A stretch of 32,800 nt of DNA. Source: Streptomyces silaceus. Lineage in GTDB: Bacteria; Actinomycetota; Actinomycetes; Streptomycetales; Streptomycetaceae. Below are positions 15,899 to 24,069 of the stretch, piece after piece; the stretch's first letter is position 1, and the number at the start of each line of letters is the position of its first letter. The notes under the pieces were generated by a model. The model was not told where the DNA came from. It searched no databases and saw only the letters and a program-made list of their open reading frames with translations. The DNA lies in NCBI RefSeq assembly GCF_001419745.1, contig NZ_LIRJ01000086.1, forward strand, positions 1-32,800. Direction: 5' to 3'. Both the position numbers and the translations under genes were made by a program.

Positions 15899-16912
15899 AT
15901 GACGGTCACGGGCATGAGCGGGAAACTCCGCGCCATCGGTCAGGACGTGCACGCCTGGCTGCCTCCGCGACACGGTTGGGGGCTGGCCAACTGCGGGCTC
16001 CTGGTCTCCCGCGACACCGCGCTGTGGATCGACACTCCGTACGACCACCAACTGGCCCGTGCGTTCCTCGCGCAGAGCGGGGCCGTGCTGCCCGAGGGGG
16101 TGACCGTCGACCGCATCGTGGTCACCCACCCCAACGGCGATCACATGTGGGGTGCCGGGGTGCTCCCCCGGGCGGAGATCATCGCTTCCCGGCAGGCCCG
16201 TGAGCACCTCCACTTCGATCCGCATCCCCAGCAGCAGCACGCCCTGGTGGGCGCGGTCGATCCCACGACGCCGTGGGGCGCGTACGTGGTGGAGCACTTC
16301 GGCGGCTACGACTGGTCGACGGTGCGGCCCGTCGCCGTGTCGACCGCGTTCACCGAGGAGCTCGAACTGACCGTGGGCGCCTACCCGGTGCACCTGTCCG
16401 TCCTGCCGTCCGGGCACACCCAGGGGGACCTGTTCGTCCATCTGCCCGCGCAGCGCGTCGTGTTCACGGGCGACACGGTCTTCGGATCGTCCCCGGAGCA
16501 GCCCGGCGACCACCCGGTCCACTGGGCGGGACCGCTGGCCCAGCTGATCTCCTCGTGCCGGCGGATGCTGGAGACCGGGGCCGAGACCTTCGTCCCCGGC
16601 CATGGCCCGGTGCTCGACGCCGCGGGCCTGCGCGGGCACATCGACTACCTGGAGTACGTCCAGGAGCGCGCCCACGCCTGCCACGCCGCCGGACTCACCG
16701 CCGCCGAGGCGGCCCGGAGCGTCATCGACGAAGGACGCCATCCCGAACTGGGCCTGCCCGAGCGCCTGTTGGTCACCATCGGCAGCGAGTACCGGGGCAT
16801 CGACGGCGGCGGACAGCCCGACATGGTCGCCACGATGCAGCAGGTCGCGGCGCTGGCCTGGGACCTCAGGACGGGCGAGGCGCCGCCTGCGGGACGTGGG
16901 GGACGTCCTTGA
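15899..16912 (+). CDS. MBL-fold metallo-hydrolase
   Basis: A 337-aa cytoplasmic metallo-beta-lactamase-fold hydrolase. Core motifs: NCGLLVSRDTALWIDTPYD, VVTHPNGDHMWG (H77, D81, H82; the usual second His of HxHxDH is Asn79), LPSGHTQGDLFVHLP, VVFTGDTVFG and FVPGHGPVLD. The helical C-terminal half (HIDYLEYVQERAHACHAAGLTAAEAARSV) is typical of stand-alone MBL hydrolases related to the glyoxalase II/lactonase groups, and the substrate cannot be deduced. The start is ATG 15899; ATG 15914 in the same frame is an alternative. The last 47 nt overlap the convergent erythromycin-esterase-like gene. Confidence 0.8.
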   Translation: MTVTGMSGKLRAIGQDVHAWLPPRHGWGLANCGLLVSRDTALWIDTPYDHQLARAFLAQSGAVLPEGVTVDRIVVTHPNGDHMWGAGVLPRAEIIASRQAREHLHFDPHPQQQHALVGAVDPTTPWGAYVVEHFGGYDWSTVRPVAVSTAFTEELELTVGAYPVHLSVLPSGHTQGDLFVHLPAQRVVFTGDTVFGSSPEQPGDHPVHWAGPLAQLISSCRRMLETGAETFVPGHGPVLDAAGLRGHIDYLEYVQERAHACHAAGLTAAEAARSVIDEGRHPELGLPERLLVTIGSEYRGIDGGGQPDMVATMQQVAALAWDLRTGEAPPAGRGGRP

Positions 16913-18125
16913 CGAACACGACCCCGTCAAGGGCCGTCAGATGTCCCGGATCCAGCGAGGCGTAACCGAACCAGGGCGACTCGCGGACCACGGGCAGTGT
17001 GTCGCCGAAGACGGCGGCCAGCCGCGGGGCGTCGATGACACAGCGGTCCTCGGGGAGCGCGTAGAGGAGTCCTTCGAGGGTGTCCGACGGCGGGGTGTCC
17101 ACGCCCTGGTGCCGGATGGTGCCGAGAGCCGTGGCGACGAAGGCGTACTCCTCTCCGAGCCGGGCGCTCACCAGCGCCCCGGCGCTCCACCACTCCACCG
17201 GCCCCTGCCACATCCGCATCGAGCTCTTGGGCCGCTGGAGATGGGAGTTCTGGGCGAAGACCAGCACCGGGTCGCGTTCGGCGAGGGCGAGGAGGTTTCC
17301 GGCCATCATCAGGTCCCGCAGCGCGCAGAGCCGCGTCATGCGGGCGGCCGAGGCGTCGGCCATCCCGTGGTGGTAGCGCAGCAGGCCGGTGGCGGTCCGC
17401 CCGTGCAGGCGCGCCCGGTGCCACTCCTCCTTCTCCTCCCAGGAGTTCCCCACGAGCGGGTTCGGGGCCTGGATGCCGAGCAGATGCGGGGCCTGCGCGT
17501 CGAGGAGCGCCACCAGGTCGTCGGCGATCACCCTCAGTCGTGCGGCCTCGGGTGACTGCCCGGTCGACTGGGCCGGGTCCATCATCGCGGCGGGTTCGGT
17601 CCACCGGTCGTCGGTGCCGAGCAGACGGTCGAGTACGTCGGCGGTGCAAGGCAGCAGGTCCGTGTCCACGCGGGCCGCGAGGTAGCCGTGGAGTGCGGTG
17701 AGGGCCTGCCGGGGGCTCTCGGCGCCGCTGATCTCCAGGGGGCCGTCGAAACCGGCGAAGCGGAGCCGCTCGGACGCGGGACGGCCTTCGTTGTGCGCGC
17801 GCATCCAGCGCACGAGTTCGCGGTTGGCCGCGGACGCGCCGAATCCGTGGCTGAAGCCGTGTTCCATGACCTCGTCGAGGGTGCCCTTGCCCGAGGTGAC
17901 GTAGTCGTCGACGAGCAGGCCCTTCATACAGTCGCTCTCGATCGCGATCGCGCGGTACCCCTCCTGCTCGACGAGTTGCCGGAACAGCTCGTTGCGCAGC
18001 TCCAGCAGGGTGTCCTCGCCGTGGGTGGGCTCGCCCAGGGCGAGCAGTCGGGGCCTGGTGGGAAGCAGCCGCATGACAGCGGCAGCGTCGACAGTACGGG
18101 CGGTGTGCTTGATGTCGGTCGCCAT
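16866..18125 (-). CDS. Erythromycin esterase family protein
   Basis: A 419-aa member of the erythromycin esterase (EreA/EreB-like) family. In resistance enzymes of this fold a His base hydrolyses the macrolide lactone; many actinobacterial members have unknown substrates. Signature segments: LLALGEPTHGEDTLLELRNELF (E32, H35, E37), AIAIESDCMKG, MEHGFSHGFGASAANRELVRWMRAHN, and VLVFAQNSHLQRPKSSMRMW with the second conserved His region. Length is normal. ATG 18125 is preceded on the minus strand by TAGCGT (18133-18138) at 7 nt. It is divergent from a double-HTH MerR-type regulator, with a palindrome over its promoter, which suggests drug- or ligand-responsive control. Macrolide hydrolysis is possible but unproven. 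Confidence 0.85.
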   Translation of the reverse strand: MATDIKHTARTVDAAAVMRLLPTRPRLLALGEPTHGEDTLLELRNELFRQLVEQEGYRAIAIESDCMKGLLVDDYVTSGKGTLDEVMEHGFSHGFGASAANRELVRWMRAHNEGRPASERLRFAGFDGPLEISGAESPRQALTALHGYLAARVDTDLLPCTADVLDRLLGTDDRWTEPAAMMDPAQSTGQSPEAARLRVIADDLVALLDAQAPHLLGIQAPNPLVGNSWEEKEEWHRARLHGRTATGLLRYHHGMADASAARMTRLCALRDLMMAGNLLALAERDPVLVFAQNSHLQRPKSSMRMWQGPVEWWSAGALVSARLGEEYAFVATALGTIRHQGVDTPPSDTLEGLLYALPEDRCVIDAPRLAAVFGDTLPVVRESPWFGYASLDPGHLTALDGVVFVKDVPHVPQAAPRPS

Positions 18126-18128
18126 GCC

Positions 18129-18146
18129 TTCAACGCTATCGTTGAA
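18129..18146. promoter_or_regulatory. Palindrome over the erythromycin-esterase promoter
   Basis: TTCAACG (18129-18135) and CGTTGAA (18140-18146) are perfect inverted copies with a 4-nt centre. They cover the minus-strand -10 box (18133-18138) of the esterase gene and end about 25 nt before the -10 box of the divergent regulator (TATCGT, 18171-18176). A second short palindrome GGAAA-CT-TTTCC lies at 18155-18166. These are probable sites for the TioE-like regulator. Confidence 0.5.
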
Positions 18147-18183
18147 CCTTCGGTGGAAACTTTTCCGCGCTATCGTCGGGTTC

Positions 18184-18969
18184 GTGGGACGCAACCTTCA
18201 AAGCGGTGAGCGGCTCAGGCCGATCGACCTGGCGCGCGGGCACGGTCTGTCCACGCAGGCGATCAGGAACTACGAGGAGGCCGGCATCCTTCCGGCCGCC
18301 GACCGCACGCCCAACGGCTACCGCACCTATACGCCGCTGCACGCGCGGGCCCTGCGCGCGTTCCTCGCCCTGCTGCCCGGTCACGGCCACCCGACGGCGA
18401 CGGCGATCATGCGCGCGGTGAACGAGGGCGCGGCCGACGAGGCGTTCCGCCTCATCGACGAGAGCCACGCCCAGCTCCTCGACGACCGCCGCACCCTCCA
18501 GGCGGTGGAGCACGCGCTGCGCGGCCTGGAGCCCACCGAGCCGCCCCGCCCCGGCCCCGCCTCCGGGCCCCACGGCGCTTCCGGCCCCGACGGCGCGTTC
18601 ATCGGCTCCCTGGCCGAGAAGCTCGGCATCCGCCCCGCGACGCTGCGCAAGTGGGAGCGCGCCGGATTGCTGAGCCCGGACCGTGATCCACGGACCGGAT
18701 ACCGCGTCTACGACGAGGCCGACGTACGGGACGCCCGGCTGACCCACCAACTCCGGCGCGGCGGCTATCTGTTGGAGCAGATCGCCCCGCTCATCGACCA
18801 GGTGCGGACGGCCGGCGGCCTGGAACCGCTGGAGACCGCGCTGGACGACTGGCGCGGCCGGCTCGCCGCCCGGGGGCGGGCGATGCTGAGCGGCGCCGCC
18901 GAGTTGGAGACCTACCTCGGCGAACGCCGACGCGACCAGCGCCGGCAGGCCTCACGGACAGCGGGATGA
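18184..18969 (+). CDS. TioE-like regulator with two MerR helix-turn-helix domains
   Basis: A 261-aa regulator with two MerR-type DNA-binding domains in tandem. The first is IDLARGHGLSTQAIRNYEEAGILPAADRTPNGYRTYTPLHARAL (about residues 13-56). After a Pro/Gly-rich linker the second is LAEKLGIRPATLRKWERAGLLSPDRDPRTGYRVYDEADVRDARL (about 143-187). A C-terminal helical region follows (YLLEQIAPLIDQVRTAGGLEPLE). This double architecture is that of the TioE family, where a ligand such as a drug may change DNA binding. GTG 18184 is chosen because TATCGT lies 7 nt upstream (leaderless). It is divergent from the erythromycin-esterase-like gene, its likely target. Confidence 0.82.
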   Translation: MGRNLQSGERLRPIDLARGHGLSTQAIRNYEEAGILPAADRTPNGYRTYTPLHARALRAFLALLPGHGHPTATAIMRAVNEGAADEAFRLIDESHAQLLDDRRTLQAVEHALRGLEPTEPPRPGPASGPHGASGPDGAFIGSLAEKLGIRPATLRKWERAGLLSPDRDPRTGYRVYDEADVRDARLTHQLRRGGYLLEQIAPLIDQVRTAGGLEPLETALDDWRGRLAARGRAMLSGAAELETYLGERRRDQRRQASRTAG

Positions 18970-19067
18970 GGGCATTTCCCGTGCTGCCCCTCGCCCCGCG
19001 GGCGGCCGTCCCCTAGGCTCGCCCCACCACGTACGGTCCTGAATCTGCTGAGGACAGGACGCTGGCC

Positions 19068-19979
19068 ATGGATCGCGAGCGCCTCTTCAGAACGCTGACA
19101 TTCTGGCTGCGTCCCGACTTCGTGCTGCGCGTCGTCAACCGGTTCCAGAAGGTCGCCGGTTTCGACCGTTCGATGGCCCTGGCCTCCGGTGCGCTCAGCG
19201 CGCTGATCCCGCTCGCCATGCTGAGCGGCGCTCTCTTCGGCGAGGAGGCCGGAGCGCGGATGGTCAATCGCTACGGTCTCACCGGCGGCGGTGCCGAGGC
19301 CGTCAGATCCGTGTTCTCCGCGGGAGCCACGAGCGCCGGCGTCGGCGTCTTCGGAATGGTGTTCCTGGCGATCTCGGTGCTGAGTTTCTCCAGAGCCCTA
19401 CAACGGCTGTTCGAGCAGACCTGGGACCTGAGGCCGCTCGGTGTGCGCAACACGCGCAACGGCCTGGAGTGGATCTGCACGCTCAGCCTCTACACCGCGG
19501 TGATCGGGTGGATCTACGCCGCCCTGGGCTGGGGGCACCTGGGACTCGCGGCCGCGGTGTGCGAGATTCCGGTGACCGCCGTGTTCCTCACCTGGAGCGG
19601 ATGGATCCTCTCCGCCAAGCGCCTGGCACGGGCGGTCCTGCTCCCCTTCGCGATCTCCGCGGCGGTCCTGTCCGCGGCCTACTCCGTGGTCGCGACCGCC
19701 TATCTCCCGCGTCTGTTCAATTCCTACGCCTCGCGCTACGGAGCGGCCGGCGCCGTCTTCGGGATGGCCTCCGCCCTCTTCACCGCCATGCTCATCCTCG
19801 TCGCGTCAGCGGCCCTGGGACGGGAGGTACGCGACGAGCTCGTCCAGATCCGTCAGGGACGACGTCCGTCCCACCACGAGGTCCGCCGGCAGTGGGACAG
19901 CATCGTCGAACAGGTGCGGTTGCGTTGGCGCACGGTACGCAAGCCCGCCCCACGCCAAGAGTCCGAGGACTCCCGGTGA
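19068..19979 (+). CDS. YihY/BrkB-family inner membrane protein
   Basis: A 303-aa integral membrane protein of the YihY/virulence factor BrkB family. About five to six hydrophobic segments are visible: near residues 40-60 (ALASGALSALIPLAMLSGALFG), 95-115 (GVGVFGMVFLAISVLSFS), 145-165 (LYTAVIGWIYAALGWGHLGLA), 170-185, 195-220 (AVLLPFAISAAVLSAAYSVVATAYL) and 235-257 (AAGAVFGMASALFTAMLILVASAAL). The FSRALQRLFEQTWDL motif after the second helix is typical. The charged C-terminal tail is cytoplasmic. The family's molecular function is not settled (the old RNase BN name is wrong). GAGGACAGGAC precedes ATG 19068. It appears to be a single-gene unit. Confidence 0.75.
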   Translation: MDRERLFRTLTFWLRPDFVLRVVNRFQKVAGFDRSMALASGALSALIPLAMLSGALFGEEAGARMVNRYGLTGGGAEAVRSVFSAGATSAGVGVFGMVFLAISVLSFSRALQRLFEQTWDLRPLGVRNTRNGLEWICTLSLYTAVIGWIYAALGWGHLGLAAAVCEIPVTAVFLTWSGWILSAKRLARAVLLPFAISAAVLSAAYSVVATAYLPRLFNSYASRYGAAGAVFGMASALFTAMLILVASAALGREVRDELVQIRQGRRPSHHEVRRQWDSIVEQVRLRWRTVRKPAPRQESEDSR

Positions 19980-20008
19980 CACGCGTGCGGGAACCACGGT
20001 GCCCCGCC

Positions 20009-20911
20009 TCAGCGCCTGCCCATGAGCACCGCCCCCGCGCTCGCCGCGACCACCATCGCGATCGCCGCGCACTGCTGCCACGACATCCCCTGGTCGAGGA
20101 CCAGATAGCCCGCCAGCGCGGCGACGGCGGGTGCCAGGCTGGCCAGGACGGCGAACGTCGACGCGGGCAGCCGGCGCAGGGCGAGCAGTTCCAGGGTGTA
20201 GGGCACGCCCGAGGACATCACCGCGATCGCGAGGCCCAGCGCGAGCACGCCCGGTTCGAGGAGCACGCCGCCCGCCGACCCGATGCCCAGCGGCAGGCTG
20301 ACCAGGGCCGCGAAGGCCATCGCGATCGCCAGGCCGTCCAGGCGCGGGAAGCGCGCCCCTGCGCGGGCGCCCTGCACGATGTACGCCGCCCACAGGGCCC
20401 CCGCCCCCAGCGCGAACGCCGCTCCGGCCGGGTCGAGTCCGCCGAAGCCGCCGCGGCCCAGCAGGTACACCCCGGCCAGCGCGAGCCCGGCCCACAGGAA
20501 GCTGACGGCACGGCGTGCGGTGACGACGGAGAGGAGGAGCGGCCCGAGCACTTCGAGGGTGACCGCCGCGCCCAGCGGGATCCGGTCGATCGCCTGATAG
20601 AAGAGGATGTTCATGCCGCCGAGCGCCAGGCCGTAGCCGCCGGCCACGGCCCAGTCGGCGCGTGAGAGCCCGCGCAGCCGCGGGCGGGTGACGGCCAGGA
20701 GCAGCAGCGCGGCGAGCGTCACCCGCAGGGCGACCGTGCCGAGCGCGCCGGCCCGGGGGAACAGCAGCGCGGCGAAGGCCGAGCCGAACTGCACGGACAC
20801 CGCCCCGGCCAGCACCAGTCCGACGCCGCCGAGACTGCCGCGCCCCGGGGCGTGCCGAAGGAGCACCGGCTCGGCCGTCGGCGTGGGCGTGTTCTGCGCT
20901 GTCGTTGTCAT
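20009..20911 (-). CDS. EamA-family (RhtA-like) metabolite exporter
   Basis: A 300-aa transporter of the drug/metabolite (DMT, EamA) superfamily with ten predicted membrane helices in two EamA repeats. Repeat one runs from GVGLVLAGAVSVQFGSAFAALLF. Repeat two includes AGAAFALGAGALWAAYIVQGARAG and SSGVPYTLELLALRRLPASTFAVLASLAPAVAALAGYLVLDQ. The sequence is closest in style to RhtA-type threonine/homoserine exporters; the substrate is not certain. ATG 20911 is chosen over the GTG at 20920 because the minus-strand -10 box TAGCGT (20919-20924) stands 7 nt before it. It is divergent from a LysR gene, which probably controls it. Confidence 0.83.
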   Translation of the reverse strand: MTTTAQNTPTPTAEPVLLRHAPGRGSLGGVGLVLAGAVSVQFGSAFAALLFPRAGALGTVALRVTLAALLLLAVTRPRLRGLSRADWAVAGGYGLALGGMNILFYQAIDRIPLGAAVTLEVLGPLLLSVVTARRAVSFLWAGLALAGVYLLGRGGFGGLDPAGAAFALGAGALWAAYIVQGARAGARFPRLDGLAIAMAFAALVSLPLGIGSAGGVLLEPGVLALGLAIAVMSSGVPYTLELLALRRLPASTFAVLASLAPAVAALAGYLVLDQGMSWQQCAAIAMVVAASAGAVLMGRR

Positions 20912-20966
20912 GCCTCTCACGCTAGGAATCCCGTCGGCGCGTGTGAAATGCCGATTTCCCTGCGGT

Positions 20967-20982
20967 TATGCTTCTGAAGCAT
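20967..20982. promoter_or_regulatory. LysR-box palindrome over the LysR start codon
   Basis: ATGCTTC-T-GAAGCAT (20968-20982) is a perfect 15-bp palindrome containing a T-N11-A LysR box. It covers the gene's own -10 box TATGCT (20967-20972) and its ATG. Binding there would repress the LysR gene and could also position the protein towards the divergent EamA promoter (-10 at 20919-20924). Confidence 0.6.
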
Positions 20983-21835
20983 GACGATCGAGCTGCGGCA
21001 TCTCCGGGCGTTCCTCACCATCGCCGAGGAGGGCAACGTCACCCGCGCCGCCGCCCGCCTCCATGTCGCCCAGCCCGCGCTCTCCCGCACCCTGCGCCAG
21101 ATCGAGGACCACCTGGGCGTGCGCCTGGCCGACCGCTCCACTCATCACTTCGCGCTCACCGCCGAGGGCCGCGCGTTCCGCGACAAGGCCGCCGCCGCGC
21201 TCGCCGCCGTCGAGTCCGCCCTGGATCCGGGCGGGTTGAGCGGGCGTCCGCTGCGCCTGGGGCACACCTGGGCGGCACTCGGCGTCCACACCGTCCCGCT
21301 GCTGCGCCGCTGGGACGAGACGCACCCCGGAACCCCGCTGGAGCTGCTCCGCGTCGACGACCGCACGGCGGGCCTCACCCAGGGCAAGGTCGACGCGGCC
21401 CTGCTGCGCGGTGCCGTCGGGACGCCCGGACTGCGCACGGAGCTGCTCGTGTCGGAGGAGCGGGTCGTGGTCATGCCGACGGACAGCCCGCTGACCGGGC
21501 TCGCGCGCATCACGCTGGCCGACCTCGCCGGCCACACGATCGCCGTCAACACCGTCTCCGGTACGACGACGACGGCCCTGTGGCCGCCGACGGCCCGCCC
21601 GGTGGGAACCATCGAGGTGACGAACACCGACGAGTGGCTCATGGCGATCGCCGCGGGCCGCGCCGTGGGGATCTCCACGGCGGCCACCCCGAGCAATCAC
21701 GCGCACCCCTCCTTGATCTACCGCCCGCTCGCGGACGCGCCCACGGTCCCCGTCGTCCTGGCCTGGCGCCCCGCCTTCGCCCACCCGGCCCTTCCCGACC
21801 TCCTGGCGCTGGCGCGCCAGGTGCTCGCGGACTGA
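20981..21835 (+). CDS. LysR family transcriptional regulator
   Basis: A 284-aa LysR-type regulator. The N-terminal winged helix is MTIELRHLRAFLTIAEEGNVTRAAARLHVAQPALSRTLRQIEDHLGVRLADRS, about residues 1-53, followed by the linker helix (FRDKAAAALAAVESAL). The substrate-binding domain runs from about residue 88 (LRLGHTWAALGVHTVPLLRRW) to the C-terminus. The start is set by TATGCT 8 nt upstream and by the HTH beginning at once. Divergent orientation and the palindrome at 20968-20982 make the EamA exporter the likely target. An amino acid or similar metabolite may be the effector, as is common for LysR/EamA pairs. Confidence 0.87.
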   Translation: MTIELRHLRAFLTIAEEGNVTRAAARLHVAQPALSRTLRQIEDHLGVRLADRSTHHFALTAEGRAFRDKAAAALAAVESALDPGGLSGRPLRLGHTWAALGVHTVPLLRRWDETHPGTPLELLRVDDRTAGLTQGKVDAALLRGAVGTPGLRTELLVSEERVVVMPTDSPLTGLARITLADLAGHTIAVNTVSGTTTTALWPPTARPVGTIEVTNTDEWLMAIAAGRAVGISTAATPSNHAHPSLIYRPLADAPTVPVVLAWRPAFAHPALPDLLALARQVLAD

Positions 21836-21863
21836 GCCTCGGCCGCCGCAATCCGGAGGGCGG

Positions 21864-22460
21864 TCACCACAGCCGGTCGCCGAAGCGCGTCACGATCAGC
21901 ATCGCCAGTACCCCGTACATCAGCATCGGGCCCACCCACGCGTACCGGCACAGCTCCTCCGTCAGGCGGCGCGGGGCGGGCAGCAGGCCGCGGCGGAGGG
22001 TGTGCAGCGTGACGTACCAGAACAGGGGCAGGACCACCGCCCACACGAGCAGGCACCACGGGCACAGCGCCCCGATCACGTACAGGCACTGGACGATCAG
22101 CCAGACCACGAAGGCGAACGCCGCCGTCACCGCCGCCTGCACCGTCCACCACAGCCACACCGGCACCGTGGCGCCCGTGGCGAGGACGAGGCCGAGCATC
22201 GCCAGCGCGGCGAAGCCCACGACGCCCAGCAGCATGCCGGGGAAGCCGAACACGTCGCTCTGCCAGGCGTCCATGACGTCGCCGCAGCTGAGCACCGCGC
22301 TGATGTTGCAGCCCGGCGCGAAGGCCGGGTCGGCGAGGGACGCGATGCGGTCGTGGGTGAGCACGGTCGAGGCGAGCGTGCCGAGCAGTCCCGCGCCCAG
22401 CATCAGCAGGCTGAGGGCGCGGCCGACGGGGACGCGGGCGGTGACGGAGGATGCGGGCAT
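21864..22460 (-). CDS. Vitamin K epoxide reductase (VKOR) family membrane protein
   Basis: A 198-aa integral membrane thiol oxidoreductase. Bacterial VKOR homologues reoxidise DsbA-like proteins with quinone and so support disulfide formation outside the membrane. The four key cysteines are present: loop pair C51 and C59 (APGCNISAVLSCGDV) and the CxxC C133-P-W-C136 (GALCPWCLLVW). Hydrophobic segments cover about 16-34, 74-96, 102-128, 133-156 and 177-192. ATG 22460 has TGAGGA upstream. A TTG three codons earlier is possible but less likely. It lies downstream of the M20 gene on the same strand, with a hairpin in the 115-nt gap, so it is probably transcribed separately. Confidence 0.85.
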   Translation of the reverse strand: MPASSVTARVPVGRALSLLMLGAGLLGTLASTVLTHDRIASLADPAFAPGCNISAVLSCGDVMDAWQSDVFGFPGMLLGVVGFAALAMLGLVLATGATVPVWLWWTVQAAVTAAFAFVVWLIVQCLYVIGALCPWCLLVWAVVLPLFWYVTLHTLRRGLLPAPRRLTEELCRYAWVGPMLMYGVLAMLIVTRFGDRLW

Positions 22461-22531
22461 GGTCCTCAAGGGTGTGCGTGCCCGGCGCGGGCGGGCCAGG
22501 GACGTTGGTCCCGGGAGCGCCCGGACACCGT

Positions 22532-22546
22532 CCCCGCCGCGCGGGG
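22532..22546 (-). terminator. Hairpin after the M20 amidohydrolase gene
   Basis: CCCCGC (22532-22537) and GCGGGG (22541-22546) form a 6-bp GC stem with a 3-nt loop, about 30 nt past the end of the M20 gene on the minus strand. Confidence 0.4.
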
Positions 22547-22575
22547 CCTACGTCCCACGGCCCGTCCGGCGGGCG

Positions 22576-23865
22576 TCACTCGCGCGTGGTCAGGGCTCCG
22601 GTGAGGTGGTCGTAGGCCACGTGGGCGTGGAGCCGGACACCGGTGACGAGGGTGTCGTCGTCGAGGTAGAAGCCGGGGTTGTGATTGACGACGATGCCGC
22701 GGCCTCCCTCGACCGGGACGGGCACGCCGTCGTCGTTGAGTTCGGCGTCCTGGACGCCGAGCATGACGTACAGGCCGCCGTACGCGTTCACGAACTCCGA
22801 CACGTCGTCGTAGCCGAGCGTGGCGCCCGTCTCCACGACCTTGTCGTCGCCGACGACGCGGCGGAACGTCGGCAGGGCCGCCTCCACCCACGGCGCGCTG
22901 TTGTGCACGGCGGGCACGTCCTGGAGGAACTCCACGGTGGCGGTGCAGTGGTAGGCCTGGGCGGTGTGGTCGGCCAGGGTCGTCAGGCGCTTCTGTACGT
23001 CGCTCATGTCGGCCTCGTCGATGCAGCGGACGGTGCCCCACAGGGTGACGGACTCGCCGATGATGTTGAAGCGGCCGACGTCCTCGATGTGCCCGATGGT
23101 GACGGTGACCGGGTCGAAGGCGTCGAGCTGCCGGTAGAGCTGGCCGATGCCGGTGATGATGGCGCCTGTCGGGGGCATGGGGTCGACGCCCTGCCACGGG
23201 GTCGAGCCGTGCACCTGCTTCCCCTTGACCACGATGCGCACCATGCAGGAGGCGCCGTACTGGTTGCCGACGCGGTAGCCGAGGTAGCCCTTCGGGTAGG
23301 GCGTGACGTGCATGCCGAACGCCATCGTGGGGACCGGGTCGGCGCAGGCGCCCTGCGCGAGCATCTCGCGCGCGCCGCCCTTCTCGTCGACCGGCGGCCC
23401 CTCCTCCGCGGGCTGGAAGAGGAACAGGACGGTGCCGGGCAGCTCCTCGCGTACGCCCGCGAGGACGGTCGCCGCGCCCATCAGCATCGCCGTGTGTCCG
23501 TCGTGCCCGCAGGCGTGCGACACGGGGAACGGGCCGCCCGGGTAGTCCTCGTCCACGGCCTCCGAGGCGAAGTCGGCGCCGCACAGGTCGGGCACCGGCA
23601 GCGCGTCGCAGTCGGCGCGCAGGGCGATCACCCGGTCCCCCGGCAGACCGCCGCGCAGCACACCGACCACTCCGTGCCCCGCGACACCCGTCCGCACCTC
23701 GTCGAGCCCGAGCGACCGCAGATGCTCGGCCACCAGCCGTTCGGTCCCGCTCTCCCTGTTGGGCAGCTCCGGATACCGGTGCAGATGCCTCCGCCACTGG
23801 ATCACCTGCCCCGCCACGTCGTCCGCGCGCCGGTCCAGGTCCGGGTGGAGGGGTTCGTCGTGCAC
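22576..23865 (-). CDS. M20-family amidohydrolase/peptidase
   Basis: A 429-aa cytoplasmic metallo-amidohydrolase of the M20D (hippurate/N-acyl-amino-acid hydrolase) type. Motifs: WRRHLHRYPELPNRESGTERLVAEHL at the N-terminus, ALRADCDALPV, the metal site HACGHDGHTAMLMGAATVLAG, LFLFQPAEEGP with the catalytic Glu, and GMHVTPYPKGYLG. The dimerisation domain (about 200-315) contains VKGKQVHGSTPWQGVDPM and FNIIGESVTLWGTVRC. The C-terminal HNPGFYLDDDTLVTGVRLHA carries the last metal His. The start is GTG 23865, preceded by GGGAGAA at a normal spacing; longer ATG readings would add a non-family leader. It removes acyl groups from an amino-acid-like substrate; which one is not shown. Confidence 0.85.
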   Translation of the reverse strand: MHDEPLHPDLDRRADDVAGQVIQWRRHLHRYPELPNRESGTERLVAEHLRSLGLDEVRTGVAGHGVVGVLRGGLPGDRVIALRADCDALPVPDLCGADFASEAVDEDYPGGPFPVSHACGHDGHTAMLMGAATVLAGVREELPGTVLFLFQPAEEGPPVDEKGGAREMLAQGACADPVPTMAFGMHVTPYPKGYLGYRVGNQYGASCMVRIVVKGKQVHGSTPWQGVDPMPPTGAIITGIGQLYRQLDAFDPVTVTIGHIEDVGRFNIIGESVTLWGTVRCIDEADMSDVQKRLTTLADHTAQAYHCTATVEFLQDVPAVHNSAPWVEAALPTFRRVVGDDKVVETGATLGYDDVSEFVNAYGGLYVMLGVQDAELNDDGVPVPVEGGRGIVVNHNPGFYLDDDTLVTGVRLHAHVAYDHLTGALTTRE

Positions 23866-24069
23866 GGTGTTCTCCCTTTCGTGGCGTCGTGGCGCGCGAC
23901 CGGCGGCGGGTCGGGCTCCCGCGAGGAGACCGGATCGCGACCTCTGGCAAGGAGACACCGAAGCGGCGCGGGACGCCACCAGGGGTGCGGTCGCAGGCCT
24001 ACGGCCGCCGCGCGGGAACGGCCGCCGATCGAAGCGCGCGATCGTGTTCCGGCACCTCGCCGTCCGATG
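23866..24069. other. Gap of about 200 nt without a gene
   Basis: Lies between the epoxide hydrolase end and the M20 start on the same strand. It holds the M20 ribosome site (23870-23877), two direct copies of ACGGCCGCCG near 24001 and 24019, and overlapping CGATCG palindromes near 24030-24047. No gene-like reading frame or clear -10 box was seen. Confidence 0.3.
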
